Origin: Serratia entomophila
GTDB taxonomy: Bacteria; Pseudomonadota; Gammaproteobacteria; Enterobacterales; Enterobacteriaceae
Direction: 5' to 3'
NCBI RefSeq assembly: GCF_021462285.1
Contig: NZ_CP082787.1
Location: 3,782,001-3,846,000, forward strand
Length of the DNA stretch: 64,000 nt
This document shows positions 16,677 to 27,778 of this stretch, piece after piece. The position numbers and the translations under genes are program-made. The notes below the pieces were generated by a model. The model had not been told where the DNA came from. It did no database searches and saw only the letters and a list, made by a program, of their open reading frames with translations. Positions within the stretch are counted from its first letter, which is position 1. The number at the start of each line of letters is the position of its first letter.

Positions 16677-16799
16677 TACCCTTCATCTTTCAGGTTGCGG
16701 CGGCGTTGGCTTCCCTTTTTCACCCCGGTCGCCTGGTTATCCAGGCTCCCGAAGATTCACTCGGTTGCCGCCTTGCCGCAGCATGAAAACTATTGGGTA
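16677..16799 (-). repeat. Dispersed ~123-bp palindromic repeat between rnc and lepB
   Basis: Read on the minus strand this begins TACCCAATAG and ends GAAAGATGAAGGGTA, with an imperfectly complementary interior, so it can fold into one long hairpin. It is the same family as the three units at 34531-34897 but more diverged. I recall repeats of this type in intergenic regions of Serratia and Yersinia; no name is asserted. Confidence 0.75.
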
Positions 16800-16810
16800 T
16801 GAAGACGCTA

Positions 16811-17788
16811 TTAATGAATTCCACCGATCCGGCTGAATCTTACGCCGGTAGGCCATTCGCCTTCCTGCTTTTCAAAACTCATCCAGATGGCCGTGGCTTT
16901 ACCCACCAGGTTTTTCTCCGGAACAAAGCCCCAATAACGGCTGTCGGCGCTGTTGTCGCGGTTGTCGCCCATCATGAAGTAATGGCCGGCCGGCACCACC
17001 CACTCCGCCAGCTGTTTGCCCGGCTGTTGGTAGTAAGCGCCCACCTGATCCTGCGTGCCCGGCACGGTCAGGATATGGTGCGTCACGTTGCCCAGCGTTT
17101 CCTGGCGTTCGCGCAGGCGAATGCCGCCCTGCGGCACGTTGTCGCTCAGCGGGATCGAGTAGAAACCATTGCTGGCCTCGCCCATGCCGCTGCGGCTGAA
17201 CAGCTGTACGAAATCGCTCGGCTGCGCGTCGTTATACGTCACCGCCAGCGCTTTATCGCAAGGCTGGCCGCTATCGCAAGACGGCTGAACGGTCACGCGC
17301 TTATTCACCGGATCGTAGCTCACGCGGTCGCCCGGCAGGCCGATTACGCGCTTGATATAATCCAGCTTCGGATCCAATGGGTATTTAAATACCGCAATAT
17401 CGCCGCGTTTCGGATGCCCGGTTTCAATTAGCGTGGTCTGGGTAATAGGATCCTTAATGCCATAGGCATATTTCTCCACCAGAATAAAATCGCCAATCAG
17501 CAGCGTGGGCATCATTGAGCCGGACGGGATCTGGAAGGGTTCGTAAATAAACGAACGCACCACAAAGACCAACAGCAATACCGGGAAAACCGACGCGCCG
17601 GTTTCCACCCAGCCCGGCTGCTTCGCCACCTTGGCCAGCGTTTTATCGTCTACAGCGCCCGCAGTCTGTGCATTGACCGCCGCAATTTTCTCGCGGCGGG
17701 CCGGCGCCCACTTGAAGCGCTCGAAGCACCAGATGATCCCGGTTATCAGCGTTGCCAGTGCCAGGATCAGGGCAAACATATTCGCCAT
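16811..17788 (-). CDS. lepB: Signal peptidase I
   Basis: LepB removes signal peptides from exported proteins at the outer face of the inner membrane. The 325-residue product has two N-terminal membrane helices (about 4-20 and 64-80), catalytic Ser91 in PSGSMMPTL, catalytic Lys146 in KRVIGLPGD, and the late GDNRDNSADSRYWG box. The numbering matches the E. coli active-site residues. It lies 32 bp downstream of lepA as in other enterobacteria; the dispersed repeat follows its stop. Confidence 0.98.
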   Translation of the reverse strand: MANMFALILALATLITGIIWCFERFKWAPARREKIAAVNAQTAGAVDDKTLAKVAKQPGWVETGASVFPVLLLVFVVRSFIYEPFQIPSGSMMPTLLIGDFILVEKYAYGIKDPITQTTLIETGHPKRGDIAVFKYPLDPKLDYIKRVIGLPGDRVSYDPVNKRVTVQPSCDSGQPCDKALAVTYNDAQPSDFVQLFSRSGMGEASNGFYSIPLSDNVPQGGIRLRERQETLGNVTHHILTVPGTQDQVGAYYQQPGKQLAEWVVPAGHYFMMGDNRDNSADSRYWGFVPEKNLVGKATAIWMSFEKQEGEWPTGVRFSRIGGIH

Positions 17789-17820
17789 GCAAACTCCCTC
17801 GTTACGCGAGCTTATCGCTC

Positions 17821-19620
<1,800 letters not shown>

Positions 19621-20139
19621 TATAAAAGTTTTTCTGCCTTGGTATTTCTGAATTACTCGCCTATAGAAACCCGCATGGACCTAAAGCGACAGTGAATGGG
19701 TTCGGCCGTCTTGCACCTGAATCGCTGCATTCTACATGCCGTAACACTGAAAACCTAGCGATCGGTGCAGCGAAGGCACTCTATTATGCGCACTTTACCG
19801 TTACAGGGCGCCCGAGGTTATGAAAGAAGATGTTAACAAAGCCGGACGAAGCCGAAAGCGTTAACGACGGCGGCGAATACGGCGAAAAGCAAACCGCTAA
19901 TACATAATGCCCGACAACGCAATAAACCCCTTCCTAAAACATTTAAAAATAATATCCATATCAATATGTTATGGTTTTATTTTTCGCGCCGGGCTTTAGG
20001 AAAAAACCCATATACGCCGCCACCGCCCCTCGGCTAAAACGGGGGAGAACTCCGCGAAAAAACATGATATAGGGCACTACTATCGGCAGCCCGCCGGAGT
20101 TCACCAGCATATCTCTCGACGTTGATTGGAAGGTGCATA
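19621..20139. other. 519-bp intergenic region between divergent lepA and the 20140 gene
   Basis: No gene-like frame is seen. It must hold the lepA-lepB promoter on the minus strand and that of the plus-strand gene. An AT-rich imperfect hairpin (about 19945-19984, arms near AAAAATAATATCCATA and TATGGTTTTATTTTT) is the only notable structure; it is not followed by a terminator-like run. Confidence 0.5.
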
Positions 20140-20979
20140 ATGATCGATAAAGGGCAAATGCTGAGCCGGCACGATTTTTCCAAGGTCAACTGGGGTATTT
20201 TGGCAGCGGCAGCGCTGCTGCTAACCGCCGGCGCGGCATTGCTGATGCTGCCGCTGCTGAGCAACATGGACGAGAATGCGGTACTGACCTTGCTGCAAAC
20301 CGGCGCGGCCACCATTTTACTCGGCTGTACCCTGCTGGCGCTGCGCCATTATTTGCGGCCGGCGCAGACCTACCGTTTATATGAGCACGGGGTGCGCGTG
20401 TTCAATGACCGCAGCCATAAAGAGCGGTTTATCCCCTTCGAAAAGATTGACGATATCTACCGCTTCCGCAGCGGCCGCTGGTTCGGCGGGCTGCTTGACG
20501 TAACGGCCTTCCGCACCGGCGCGGATCAGCCCTGGTGCACCGTATTCAGCAACGTGGCGCACTCCTGGCGGCTGGCCGATACCCTCATCGACCAGCAAGT
20601 CCGGCAACGCGGGCCGCTGGCGCTCAATGCGCTGTATCGGGGGGAGGTAGTGTCGTTCAACTGCCTTGGCTGCGGCGCACGCTGGCTGTGGCGTCTGCTG
20701 CTGGGCCAACGGCAAGGCGCAATGACGGAGACGCTGCGCCTGAGCGCCACCCTGCTGAGCACGCCATGGGGCGCCATTCCCATTGAGCAAATCCGGACGC
20801 TGGAGAAGCCTCCGCAGCACGGCGCCATCCGGCTGCTGGACGGCCAGGGCAACGCACTGTTTACCATCGACTATTATTCGCTGCTGAACGCCGACCTGTT
20901 TGTGGCGCTGCTGGAGCATATGATCTACAACCGCATCCCCGCCTATCACAACCCGGCGATGACGCGGCAGCAGCTTTAA
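20140..20979 (+). CDS. Hypothetical membrane protein with two N-terminal helices
   Basis: I do not recognise this 279-residue protein. Two hydrophobic segments lie at about 17-38 and 48-68. A soluble region follows that begins with an YcxB/PH-like pattern (YRLYEHGVRVFNDRSHKERFIPFEKIDDIYRFR), a motif style seen in bacterial membrane PH domains, and it continues to a basic C-terminus. The ATG at 20140 has GGAAGG seven bases upstream. Its stop overlaps the rseC stop on the opposite strand by three bases. Proximity to the envelope-stress operon is the only context. Possible role: membrane-associated sensor or scaffold (inference). Confidence 0.7.
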   Translation: MIDKGQMLSRHDFSKVNWGILAAAALLLTAGAALLMLPLLSNMDENAVLTLLQTGAATILLGCTLLALRHYLRPAQTYRLYEHGVRVFNDRSHKERFIPFEKIDDIYRFRSGRWFGGLLDVTAFRTGADQPWCTVFSNVAHSWRLADTLIDQQVRQRGPLALNALYRGEVVSFNCLGCGARWLWRLLLGQRQGAMTETLRLSATLLSTPWGAIPIEQIRTLEKPPQHGAIRLLDGQGNALFTIDYYSLLNADLFVALLEHMIYNRIPAYHNPAMTRQQL

Positions 20980-21452
20980 ATCAGAGGGGAGTTTTCCGCC
21001 TGCACGCGCATCGCGCCCGGCGGTAAACCAATCTGCAACACGATAGGTTGGTAGTCGGCCTGTTCACCCAAACGGTGCGCCAGGCTGCGCGCCAGCATAA
21101 AGGCCGCGCCGCCGCCAAGCAGAGCGCCGAGCGCCGCCGAGGCGTCGGTGCCCAGCCAGTATTGCAGCAAGCTGCCACCGAGTATCATTCCCAGCAGCGG
21201 CGTCAGGTAAACCAGCATGGCGGAACGCAGCAGGCTGCCTTCGGCGATGCCGACCTCAACACGTTGCCCAGGCTCAAGCGGCTGTTCAATGCGTACCTGC
21301 AGCTGATGCTCGGTTTCCGGCACCAGCTCGTTCAAGGCGCGCGCGCCACAGCCGGAGCGCGCAGTACAACTGCCGCAGCCGGCCTTAGGTTCACAGCGCA
21401 GCAAAGCTACGCCCTGTTGCCACGAAACGACCGTGGCCCACTCTTTCATCAT
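20976..21452 (-). CDS. rseC: SoxR-reducing system / sigma-E modulator RseC
   Basis: RseC is an inner-membrane protein of the rpoE operon that modestly affects sigma-E and takes part in SoxR reduction. The 158-residue product has a cysteine-rich N-terminus (CEPKAGCGSCTARSGCGA) suited to metal or Fe-S binding, then two helices (about 74-90 and 97-120), and the conserved start KEWATVVSWQ. It overlaps rseB by four bases (ATGA). Confidence 0.94.
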   Translation of the reverse strand: MMKEWATVVSWQQGVALLRCEPKAGCGSCTARSGCGARALNELVPETEHQLQVRIEQPLEPGQRVEVGIAEGSLLRSAMLVYLTPLLGMILGGSLLQYWLGTDASAALGALLGGGAAFMLARSLAHRLGEQADYQPIVLQIGLPPGAMRVQAENSPLI

Positions 21453-22408
21453 TGGGGTGACACCTTGAAGGAAATGCTGTCGGCGATGCGCTTGGCCGTT
21501 CCCGGCGGCAGTTCGCCAACGATGGTGATCTCATTGCCGTTGCGCACCTCGGTTTGAATGGTGCGCCGCCCCTGGCGATAGTACTGCTGCCCGGCGCCGC
21601 TGCCCGCGGGGCTGACGTTGACCGAGAAGCTGAACAAGCCGTCGCTGTAAAGCCGCGTTTCGACCGGCACGGAGACGTTAGGCAGTTTGCGGCGATTGCG
21701 CGCCACTTCGTCCACCCCGGCGGGTAACCAGCCGGTGCTCCAGCCCAGTTTGACATTTTCTATCGCCGGAAGCGACAGCAATGGCGGCAGATTCGCTTTG
21801 ATCAACCCCTGCATCACGTTCTGCACATCCGCCCCGACCACAAACGAAATCACCCGATACTGCTCCAGGGTTTCGCCGTCGCGATCGAGCAAATCCACCC
21901 GCAGCGGCAGCTTGGTGTCTTCGTCCATCCAGACGATATAGCTGTAACGCGAGCCGTCGCGCGCCACGACCCGGATCACCTCACAGGGGCGATCGGAGAT
22001 GCGGGTACTGCCGACGGAAATGAAGTCGTAATATTTGGCCAGGCGATCAAAATCGGCGTAAACGATCGCCGGCAGCGCATCGACGATATGATCGCCGGTC
22101 AGCGTGAACGGCTCGAGACCGGGTTCGAAATAACTGATCCCGTCGCCGCGCTGCAGCACTTCGCGGCGCGGGCCATCCATATGCAACAGCTGGCCAAGTG
22201 GCTGTTTGTCTATCACCGCATGGCGATAGCGCAACGACTCGATACCCTGCTTGCTGATGCTGATATAGGCGAGTTCATAGTTGAGGGAACGGCTGGCGCT
22301 GCTCATTTGTTGCAATAACGCCCCGGACGCAGTTTGCTGCGCCGGGGCGATATTTGAGTAGAGCAGGCTGCCCGTCAATAGACAGACGGAGAACCAAATT
22401 TGCTTCAT
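21449..22408 (-). CDS. rseB: Sigma-E regulatory protein RseB
   Basis: RseB is a periplasmic protein that binds RseA and shields it from DegS until released by lipopolysaccharide or lipoprotein signals. The 319-residue product has an N-terminal signal peptide (about 1-23, ending SNIAPAQQ) and the two-domain LolA-like fold (SASRSLNYELAYISI; RYSYIVWMDEDTKLPLRVDLL). It overlaps rseA by one base and rseC by four, so all three are translationally coupled. Confidence 0.97.
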   Translation of the reverse strand: MKQIWFSVCLLTGSLLYSNIAPAQQTASGALLQQMSSASRSLNYELAYISISKQGIESLRYRHAVIDKQPLGQLLHMDGPRREVLQRGDGISYFEPGLEPFTLTGDHIVDALPAIVYADFDRLAKYYDFISVGSTRISDRPCEVIRVVARDGSRYSYIVWMDEDTKLPLRVDLLDRDGETLEQYRVISFVVGADVQNVMQGLIKANLPPLLSLPAIENVKLGWSTGWLPAGVDEVARNRRKLPNVSVPVETRLYSDGLFSFSVNVSPAGSGAGQQYYRQGRRTIQTEVRNGNEITIVGELPPGTAKRIADSISFKVSPQ

Positions 22409-23061
22409 TACTGCTGTTGCATTCCTAAAGACTGAGTTCCGGGAACCTGAATCGCAGCCTGTTGCGGATTGCCGTGTTCAAGCTGCAGCTGATCTGAATG
22501 CAAACGACGTTGCAGCTCATAGTCTTGCAGCATCGCGTTTATGCGTTTGCGCTGTTCCTGCACCTGCTGCTGTTGGCCGCTGCCGGTGGAGAAGCTGTCG
22601 GCCGGCACACCCAGGCTAACCGGCGACACCGGGCCCATGATCGGCAGCGTATTGAACGCCGGCGATTCAGCTGCACCCTGCTGCACGGCCGGCTGGTTGT
22701 AGTGCTGCACGCCGACGATCACCGCCAACGAAACACAGGCCGCCATGCCAATCTGCGTAATCTGGCTCGCCCAAGGACGCACTTTGTCCCAGAACGGCAT
22801 TTTCTGCCAGGTGTGAGGTTGCGGCTGAGACTCCTGAACTGCGGAAGGAACCAGGCGTGCAGGTTCTTTCTCAAGTGCAGCGGCAACACGATCTGCGATA
22901 TCGAAATGCATGACTTGTCCGATATCACCCCGTAGCGTGTCACGTATCAGGTGATAGCTCTGCCAGCTTTGTTGAAGCGTTCGATCTTGTGACAGCGAAC
23001 TCATCAGCTCGCTATCGAACGATTCCCCATCCATCAGAGCGGAAAGCTTTTCTTTCTGCAT
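22408..23061 (-). CDS. rseA: Anti-sigma-E factor RseA
   Basis: RseA is the single-pass inner-membrane anti-sigma factor that holds RpoE until cleaved by DegS and RseP. The 217-residue product has the cytoplasmic sigma-binding domain (MQKEKLSALMDGES; DRTLQQSWQSYHLIRDTLRGD), one membrane segment at about 102-118 (ITQIGMAACVSLAVIVGV) and a Gln-rich periplasmic tail. That tail ends in QSLGMQQQ rather than the E. coli-like terminus. It lies 30 bp downstream of rpoE. Confidence 0.97.
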   Translation of the reverse strand: MQKEKLSALMDGESFDSELMSSLSQDRTLQQSWQSYHLIRDTLRGDIGQVMHFDIADRVAAALEKEPARLVPSAVQESQPQPHTWQKMPFWDKVRPWASQITQIGMAACVSLAVIVGVQHYNQPAVQQGAAESPAFNTLPIMGPVSPVSLGVPADSFSTGSGQQQQVQEQRKRINAMLQDYELQRRLHSDQLQLEHGNPQQAAIQVPGTQSLGMQQQ

Positions 23062-23091
23062 GACTAAGTACCCTTCCTGTGCCCGCCATTG

Positions 23092-23667
23092 CTAACGCTG
23101 GATCAGCGGTTGAACTTTATTATCGATAGCCTCCCGGGCGCGGAAAATACGCGAACGTACGGTTCCGACCGGGCAATCCATGATGGCAGCTATCTCTTCG
23201 TAGCTTAGACCATCCAACTCCCGCAGGGTAATCGCCATGCGAAGATCCTCGGGGAGAGACTCAATGGTACGGAAAACTATCTGTCTCAGCTCTTCTGACA
23301 ACATTAAGTTCTCAGGGTTCGAAATTTCTTTCAATGCGCCCGCACTTTCGTAATTTTCCGCATCATTGGCATCCACATCACTGGATGGCGGACGGCGCCC
23401 CTGAGCAACCAGATAATTCTTTGCCGTATTCACGGCGATTCGATACAACCAGGTATAGAAAGCGCTATCCCCACGGAATGATTCCAGTGCGCGATAGGCT
23501 TTGATAAACGACTCCTGCACCACATCAGGCACGTCGCCCTGCGGCACATAGCGGGAAACGAGGCTCGCAACCTTATGCTGGTAACGCACTACCAGTAAGT
23601 TAAACGATTTCTGATCGCCCTTTTGGACCCGCTCTACCAGAACTTGATCCGTTAACTGCTCGCTCAT
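23092..23667 (-). CDS. rpoE: RNA polymerase sigma factor RpoE (sigma-E)
   Basis: RpoE is the extracytoplasmic-stress sigma factor. The 191-residue product from the ATG at 23667 (MSEQLTDQ, matching E. coli) has sigma region 2 (DVVQESFIKAYRALESFRGD; YTWLYRIAVNTAKNYL) and region 4 with its helix-turn-helix (LDGLSYEEIAAIMDCPVGTV). GGGGAG lies upstream of the start. In-frame extension to 23742 is possible but not family-like. It heads the rpoE-rseA-rseB-rseC operon and has a sigma-E promoter of its own. Confidence 0.98.
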   Translation of the reverse strand: MSEQLTDQVLVERVQKGDQKSFNLLVVRYQHKVASLVSRYVPQGDVPDVVQESFIKAYRALESFRGDSAFYTWLYRIAVNTAKNYLVAQGRRPPSSDVDANDAENYESAGALKEISNPENLMLSEELRQIVFRTIESLPEDLRMAITLRELDGLSYEEIAAIMDCPVGTVRSRIFRAREAIDNKVQPLIQR

Positions 23668-23750
23668 CCGAGGTAAATTCTCCCCAAATCCGTCTCCACG
23701 CGTAAAATTGTACTGCCAGCCATACATTGTTTTCCTGAGCAAGCACTCGC

Positions 23751-23778
23751 TTGGAGTTCATATAGAACATGAAGTTCC
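23751..23778 (-). promoter_or_regulatory. Sigma-E autoregulatory promoter of rpoE
   Basis: On the minus strand GGAACTT (23778-23772) is the exact sigma-E -35 element. After a 16-bp spacer comes TCCAA (23755-23751), which fits the -10 consensus (TCTGA/TCAAA). Spacing and position, about 80 bp before rpoE, match autoregulation known in E. coli. Confidence 0.85.
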
Positions 23779-23880
23779 ATATCGCCATTGTTTTTTCTAT
23801 CGATGTGTCCCATCCGTGGCTTTTGCCCGGACAAGTAGGCTAACATGATTTTCACTCTTCTTCTGCACACATCATACGTT

Positions 23881-25482
23881 ATGCAACCATCATCTGAACA
23901 TGTTAGCGATGTACTGATTGTCGGCAGCGGTGCCGCCGGCCTGTCACTGGCCCTACGTTTGGCGCAGCACTGCAAGGTTACCGTACTCAGCAAGGGGCCG
24001 CTCAACGAAGGCGCTACATTTTATGCCCAAGGCGGGATCGCCGCGGTGTTTGACGAGACGGACAGCATTGCCTCACACGTTGATGACACTTTGATTGCCG
24101 GAGCCGGCCTGTGTGACAAAGACGCCGTCGAGTTTATCGCCGGCAATGCGCGCCATTGCGTGCAGTGGCTTATCGATCAGGGGGTGTTGTTCGATACCGA
24201 GATCAATGCCCAGGGTGAAGAACATTATCACCTGACGCGTGAAGGCGGCCATAGCCATCGCCGCATTCTGCACGCCGCCGACGCTACCGGTAAGGAAGTA
24301 GAGACTACGCTGGTGGGGAAAGCAAGCGCTCACCCCAATATTTGCGTCATGGAGCGCCGCAACGCGGTCGATTTGATCACCTCGAACAAGGTCGGCCTGC
24401 CGGGCACCCGCAGAGTAGTGGGCGCCTACGTTTGGAACCGCGAGCTGGAGCGGGTGGAAACCTACCGCGCCAAAACGGTGGTGCTGGCCACCGGCGGCGC
24501 GGCCAAGGTGTATCAATACACCACCAACCCGGACATCTCTTCCGGCGATGGCATCGCCATGGCCTGGCGCGCCGGTTGCCGGGTGGCCAACCTCGAGTTC
24601 AACCAGTTCCACCCGACCTGCCTGTTCCACCCGCAGGCGCGCAACTTTCTGCTGACCGAAGCGCTGCGCGGCGAAGGCGCCTGGCTGAAACGCCCGGACG
24701 GCAGCCGTTTTATGCCGGACTTCGACCCGCGCGGCGAGCTGGCCCCGCGCGATATCGTCGCCCGCGCCATCGACCATGAAATGAAACGCCTCGGCGCCGA
24801 CTGTATGTACCTGGACATCAGCCATAAACCGGCCGAATTCATCACTCAGCACTTCCCGATGATCCACGAAAAGCTGCTGACGCTGGGCTTCGATCTGACC
24901 AGGCAGCCGATCCCCATCGTTCCGGCTGCGCACTACACCTGCGGCGGCGTGATGGTCGATCAGCACGGCCGCACCGATCTCGACGGGCTGTACGCCATCG
25001 GCGAAGTCAGCTACACCGGCCTGCACGGCGCCAACCGCATGGCGTCGAACTCGCTGCTGGAGTGCCTGGTCTACGGCTGGTCGGCGGCGGAAGATATTAT
25101 GAAGCGCCTGCCGTTTATCCAGTTGGCCAAACGGTTGCCGCAGTGGGATGAAAGCCGGGTAGACGATGCGGATGAACGGGTGGTGATCCAGCACAACTGG
25201 CACGAGCTGCGGCTGTTCATGTGGGACTACGTCGGCATTGTGCGCACCACCAAGCGGCTCGAGCGCGCGCTGCGGCGCATCAATACCCTGCAGGCGGAGA
25301 TAGACGAGTATTACGCCAATTTCCGCATCTCCAACAACCTGCTGGAGCTGCGCAACCTGGTGCAGGTGGCCGAACTGATCGTGCGCAGCGCCATGGCGCG
25401 CAAGGAGAGCCGCGGGTTGCATTATACGCTGGACTACCCGGATCTGCTGCCGGAGGCGCTGCCCACTATCCTGCAACCCTGA
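23881..25482 (+). CDS. nadB: L-aspartate oxidase
   Basis: NadB oxidises L-aspartate to iminoaspartate, the first step of de novo NAD synthesis. The 533-residue flavoprotein has the FAD-binding [14 protein letters not shown] near the N-terminus, the THEGGHS-like [10 protein letters not shown] active-site segment, HPTCLFHPQ and the fumarate-reductase-like [15 protein letters not shown] motif. I chose the ATG at 23881 ([15 protein letters not shown]) by comparison with E. coli. An in-frame ATG at 23845, preceded by AGG, would add 12 hydrophobic residues. It is divergent from rpoE, as in E. coli, and ends at a strong terminator. Confidence 0.96.
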   Translation: MQPSSEHVSDVLIVGSGAAGLSLALRLAQHCKVTVLSKGPLNEGATFYAQGGIAAVFDETDSIASHVDDTLIAGAGLCDKDAVEFIAGNARHCVQWLIDQGVLFDTEINAQGEEHYHLTREGGHSHRRILHAADATGKEVETTLVGKASAHPNICVMERRNAVDLITSNKVGLPGTRRVVGAYVWNRELERVETYRAKTVVLATGGAAKVYQYTTNPDISSGDGIAMAWRAGCRVANLEFNQFHPTCLFHPQARNFLLTEALRGEGAWLKRPDGSRFMPDFDPRGELAPRDIVARAIDHEMKRLGADCMYLDISHKPAEFITQHFPMIHEKLLTLGFDLTRQPIPIVPAAHYTCGGVMVDQHGRTDLDGLYAIGEVSYTGLHGANRMASNSLLECLVYGWSAAEDIMKRLPFIQLAKRLPQWDESRVDDADERVVIQHNWHELRLFMWDYVGIVRTTKRLERALRRINTLQAEIDEYYANFRISNNLLELRNLVQVAELIVRSAMARKESRGLHYTLDYPDLLPEALPTILQP

Positions 25483-25494
25483 TAAATGCATCGC

Positions 25495-25518
25495 GGGCGC
25501 CGGCAAGGCGCCCTTTTT
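25495..25518 (+). terminator. Rho-independent terminator after nadB
   Basis: GGGCGCC-GGCAA-GGCGCCC (25495-25513) is followed by five T residues. It separates nadB from the convergent trmN6, whose stop lies 4 bp further on. Confidence 0.88.
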
Positions 25519-25521
25519 ATC

Positions 25522-26268
25522 TCAGTGAAACAGATAGAACTCGGTAATCAGCCGGCGGAAACCTTCGGTATAGCTGCCATCGGCCTGTTTGATCGCCAAT
25601 CGCTGCTCCTGCAGCTGCGCCGGTTGGCGCGTCAACGCCAGCAATACCCGGTGCAGCGGGGTGTCGGCGCGATCGCTGACGTTCAGCCTGGCGGCGGTGC
25701 GCCAGCCTTGCTGGTGCGCCTGGCTTTCGAAGGCGCCGCCGATGCCGTGGGGCAATATCACGCAAAAACAACCCTGTTCGCTAATCAGCTGCGCGGCGCA
25801 CGCCAGCAGGGCGTCGTGGGTCAGGGTTTCGGTATAGCGCGCGTTATGGCGCGCCTGGTCGCGGCAGGCCACCGCCGGTTCGAAATACGGCGGATTGCTG
25901 ACTATCAGATCATACTGAGCGGCGTGCCGTTCAGCGTAGTGATGGATATCCTGCGCATGTACCCTGATGCGGTGCGGCCACGGAGATCCCGCCACATTTT
26001 CGCGCGCTTGGGCGGCGGCGGCTTCGTCCAGCTCCACTGCGTCGATGGTCACCTCATCGGCCGAACGCTGCGCCAGCATCAGTGCGATCAGCCCGCTGCC
26101 GCTGCCGATATCCAGCACCCGCCGCGCCTGCGCCAGCGGCGCCCAGGCGCCAAGCAGCACGCCGTCGGTGCCCACTTTCATCGCACAGCGATCGTGAGCA
26201 ACAAAAAATTGCTTAAAGGTAAAACCGCCGCGGCGCGGGGTGAAATTTGCTTTCGATTGATTGCTCAC
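25522..26268 (-). CDS. trmN6: tRNA1(Val) (adenine(37)-N6)-methyltransferase
   Basis: The protein (YfiC in E. coli) methylates N6 of A37 in tRNA-Val1 using S-adenosylmethionine. The 248-residue product has the AdoMet motif LDIGSGSGLIALMLA and the N6-adenine signature SNPPY (DLIVSNPPYFEP), plus the family start FTFKQFFVAHDRCAMKVGTD. I use the GTG at 26268 because AGGTGG lies five bases before it and the length then fits. In-frame ATGs at 26301 and 26364 are alternatives. It is divergent from srmB. Confidence 0.93.
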   Translation of the reverse strand: MSNQSKANFTPRRGGFTFKQFFVAHDRCAMKVGTDGVLLGAWAPLAQARRVLDIGSGSGLIALMLAQRSADEVTIDAVELDEAAAAQARENVAGSPWPHRIRVHAQDIHHYAERHAAQYDLIVSNPPYFEPAVACRDQARHNARYTETLTHDALLACAAQLISEQGCFCVILPHGIGGAFESQAHQQGWRTAARLNVSDRADTPLHRVLLALTRQPAQLQEQRLAIKQADGSYTEGFRRLITEFYLFH

Positions 26269-26370
26269 TGTGACCACCTGGCTATAAAACTGGCGTAGCA
26301 TAAGGCAATCTGATTTATGGGAAAAGAGATGCTTTCCGCTTAAATAGGTGAAGATCGCGGCCAACCCGTC

Positions 26371-26376
26371 TATAAT
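26371..26376 (+). promoter_or_regulatory. -10 element upstream of srmB
   Basis: A perfect TATAAT lies 25 bp before the srmB ATG; no convincing -35 is visible 16-18 bp upstream. Confidence 0.5.
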
Positions 26377-26400
26377 CGGCGCCCCAAGTAGAGGTAGACC

Positions 26401-27726
26401 ATGACAGCAACCAATTTTTCCGAACTCGAACTCGATGAACGCCTGATCCTCGCGCTGCGCGATAAAGGCTACGATCGCCCTACCGCCATTCAGGCCGAAG
26501 CTATCCCGCCGGCGATGGACGGGCGCGACGTATTAGGTTCGGCTCCGACCGGCACCGGCAAAACCGCCGCATTCTTGCTGCCCGTTTTGCAGCATCTGCT
26601 GGATTTCCCACGTAAGAAGTCCGGCCCACCGCGCGTTCTGATCCTTACCCCGACGCGTGAGCTGGCGATGCAGGTGGCCGATCAGGCGCGTGAATTGGCT
26701 GCTCATACCTCACTGGATATCGCCACCATCACCGGCGGCGTGGCCTATATGAACCACGCGGAAGTGTTCAGCGAAAACCAGGACGTGGTGGTCGCCACCA
26801 CCGGCCGCCTGCTGCAGTACATTAAAGAAGAGAACTTCGACTGCCGCGCGGTGGAAACCCTGATCCTCGACGAAGCCGACCGCATGCTCGACATGGGCTT
26901 TGCGCAGGACATCGAAACCATCTCCGCCGAGACCCGCTGGCGCAACCAGACGCTGCTGTTCTCCGCCACGCTGGAAGGCGAGGCGATCCGCGAATTCGCC
27001 GAACGCATCCTGAAAGAGCCGGTGGAAGTGGAAGCCGATCCGTCGCGCCGCGAACGCAAGAAAATCCTGCAGTGGTACTACCGCGCCGACGACGTGCAGC
27101 ATAAAACCGCCCTGCTGGTACACCTGCTGAAGCAACCGGACGTGCAGAAATCGGTGATCTTCGTGCGCAAACGCGAGCGCGTGCACGAGCTGGCCACCTG
27201 GCTGCGCGAAGCGGGCATCAACACCTGCTACCTCGAAGGCGAAATGGTGCAGGCCAAGCGCAACGAAGCGGTAAAACGCATGATGGACGGCCGGGTTAAC
27301 GTACTGGTGGCTACCGACGTTGCCGCCCGTGGCCTGGATATCCTCGATATCACCCACGTGTTCAACTTCGACATGCCGCGCACCGCAGACACCTATCTGC
27401 ACCGCATTGGCCGCACCGGCCGCGCCGGCCGCAAAGGCACCGCCATCTCGCTGGTGGAAGCGCACGACCACCTGCTGCTGGGCAAGGTGGGCCGTTACCT
27501 GAACGAACCGCTGAAACCGCGGGTGATCGACGAACTGCGGCCGAAAACCAAGGTGCCGAGCGAGAAGAGCAACGGTAAACCTTCGAAGAAGGTGCTGGCC
27601 AAGCGCGCGGAAGACAAGGTGAAAAACAAAGAAAAGGCCAAGGTGAAAGTACGCCACCGCGACGCCAAAAACGTCGGCAAGCGTCGGCAGGCCAAGGCCA
27701 AGCCGGAAGGCAACGGCGCGGAATAA
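26401..27726 (+). CDS. srmB: ATP-dependent RNA helicase SrmB
   Basis: SrmB is a DEAD-box helicase that acts early in 50S subunit assembly. The 441-residue product has Q motif (ELELDERLILAL...PTAIQ), motif I APTGTGKT, Ia PTRELAMQ, II DEAD (LILDEADRMLDMG), III SAT, and HRIGRTGRAGRKG as motif VI. A highly basic C-terminal tail (about 390-441, KKVLAKRAEDKVKNKEKAK) binds RNA. It lies between trmN6 and the inserted phlB-phlA pair; in E. coli grcA is near. Confidence 0.97.
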   Translation: MTATNFSELELDERLILALRDKGYDRPTAIQAEAIPPAMDGRDVLGSAPTGTGKTAAFLLPVLQHLLDFPRKKSGPPRVLILTPTRELAMQVADQARELAAHTSLDIATITGGVAYMNHAEVFSENQDVVVATTGRLLQYIKEENFDCRAVETLILDEADRMLDMGFAQDIETISAETRWRNQTLLFSATLEGEAIREFAERILKEPVEVEADPSRRERKKILQWYYRADDVQHKTALLVHLLKQPDVQKSVIFVRKRERVHELATWLREAGINTCYLEGEMVQAKRNEAVKRMMDGRVNVLVATDVAARGLDILDITHVFNFDMPRTADTYLHRIGRTGRAGRKGTAISLVEAHDHLLLGKVGRYLNEPLKPRVIDELRPKTKVPSEKSNGKPSKKVLAKRAEDKVKNKEKAKVKVRHRDAKNVGKRRQAKAKPEGNGAE

Positions 27727-27744
27727 CGCCGGACTGCACTGAAG

Positions 27745-27770
27745 AAACCGCCTTTGCAGGCGGTTTTTTT
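27745..27770 (+). terminator. Rho-independent terminator after srmB
   Basis: AAACCGCC-TTTGCA-GGCGGTTT with a run of seven T residues. It ends srmB; the convergent phlB stop follows at 27779. Confidence 0.9.
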
Positions 27771-27778
27771 ATGCCGGC

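Noticed and set aside
24073..25506. Long minus-strand frame opposite nadB
   Set aside because: Shadow of nadB codon bias; no domain, no ribosome site, low-complexity composition.
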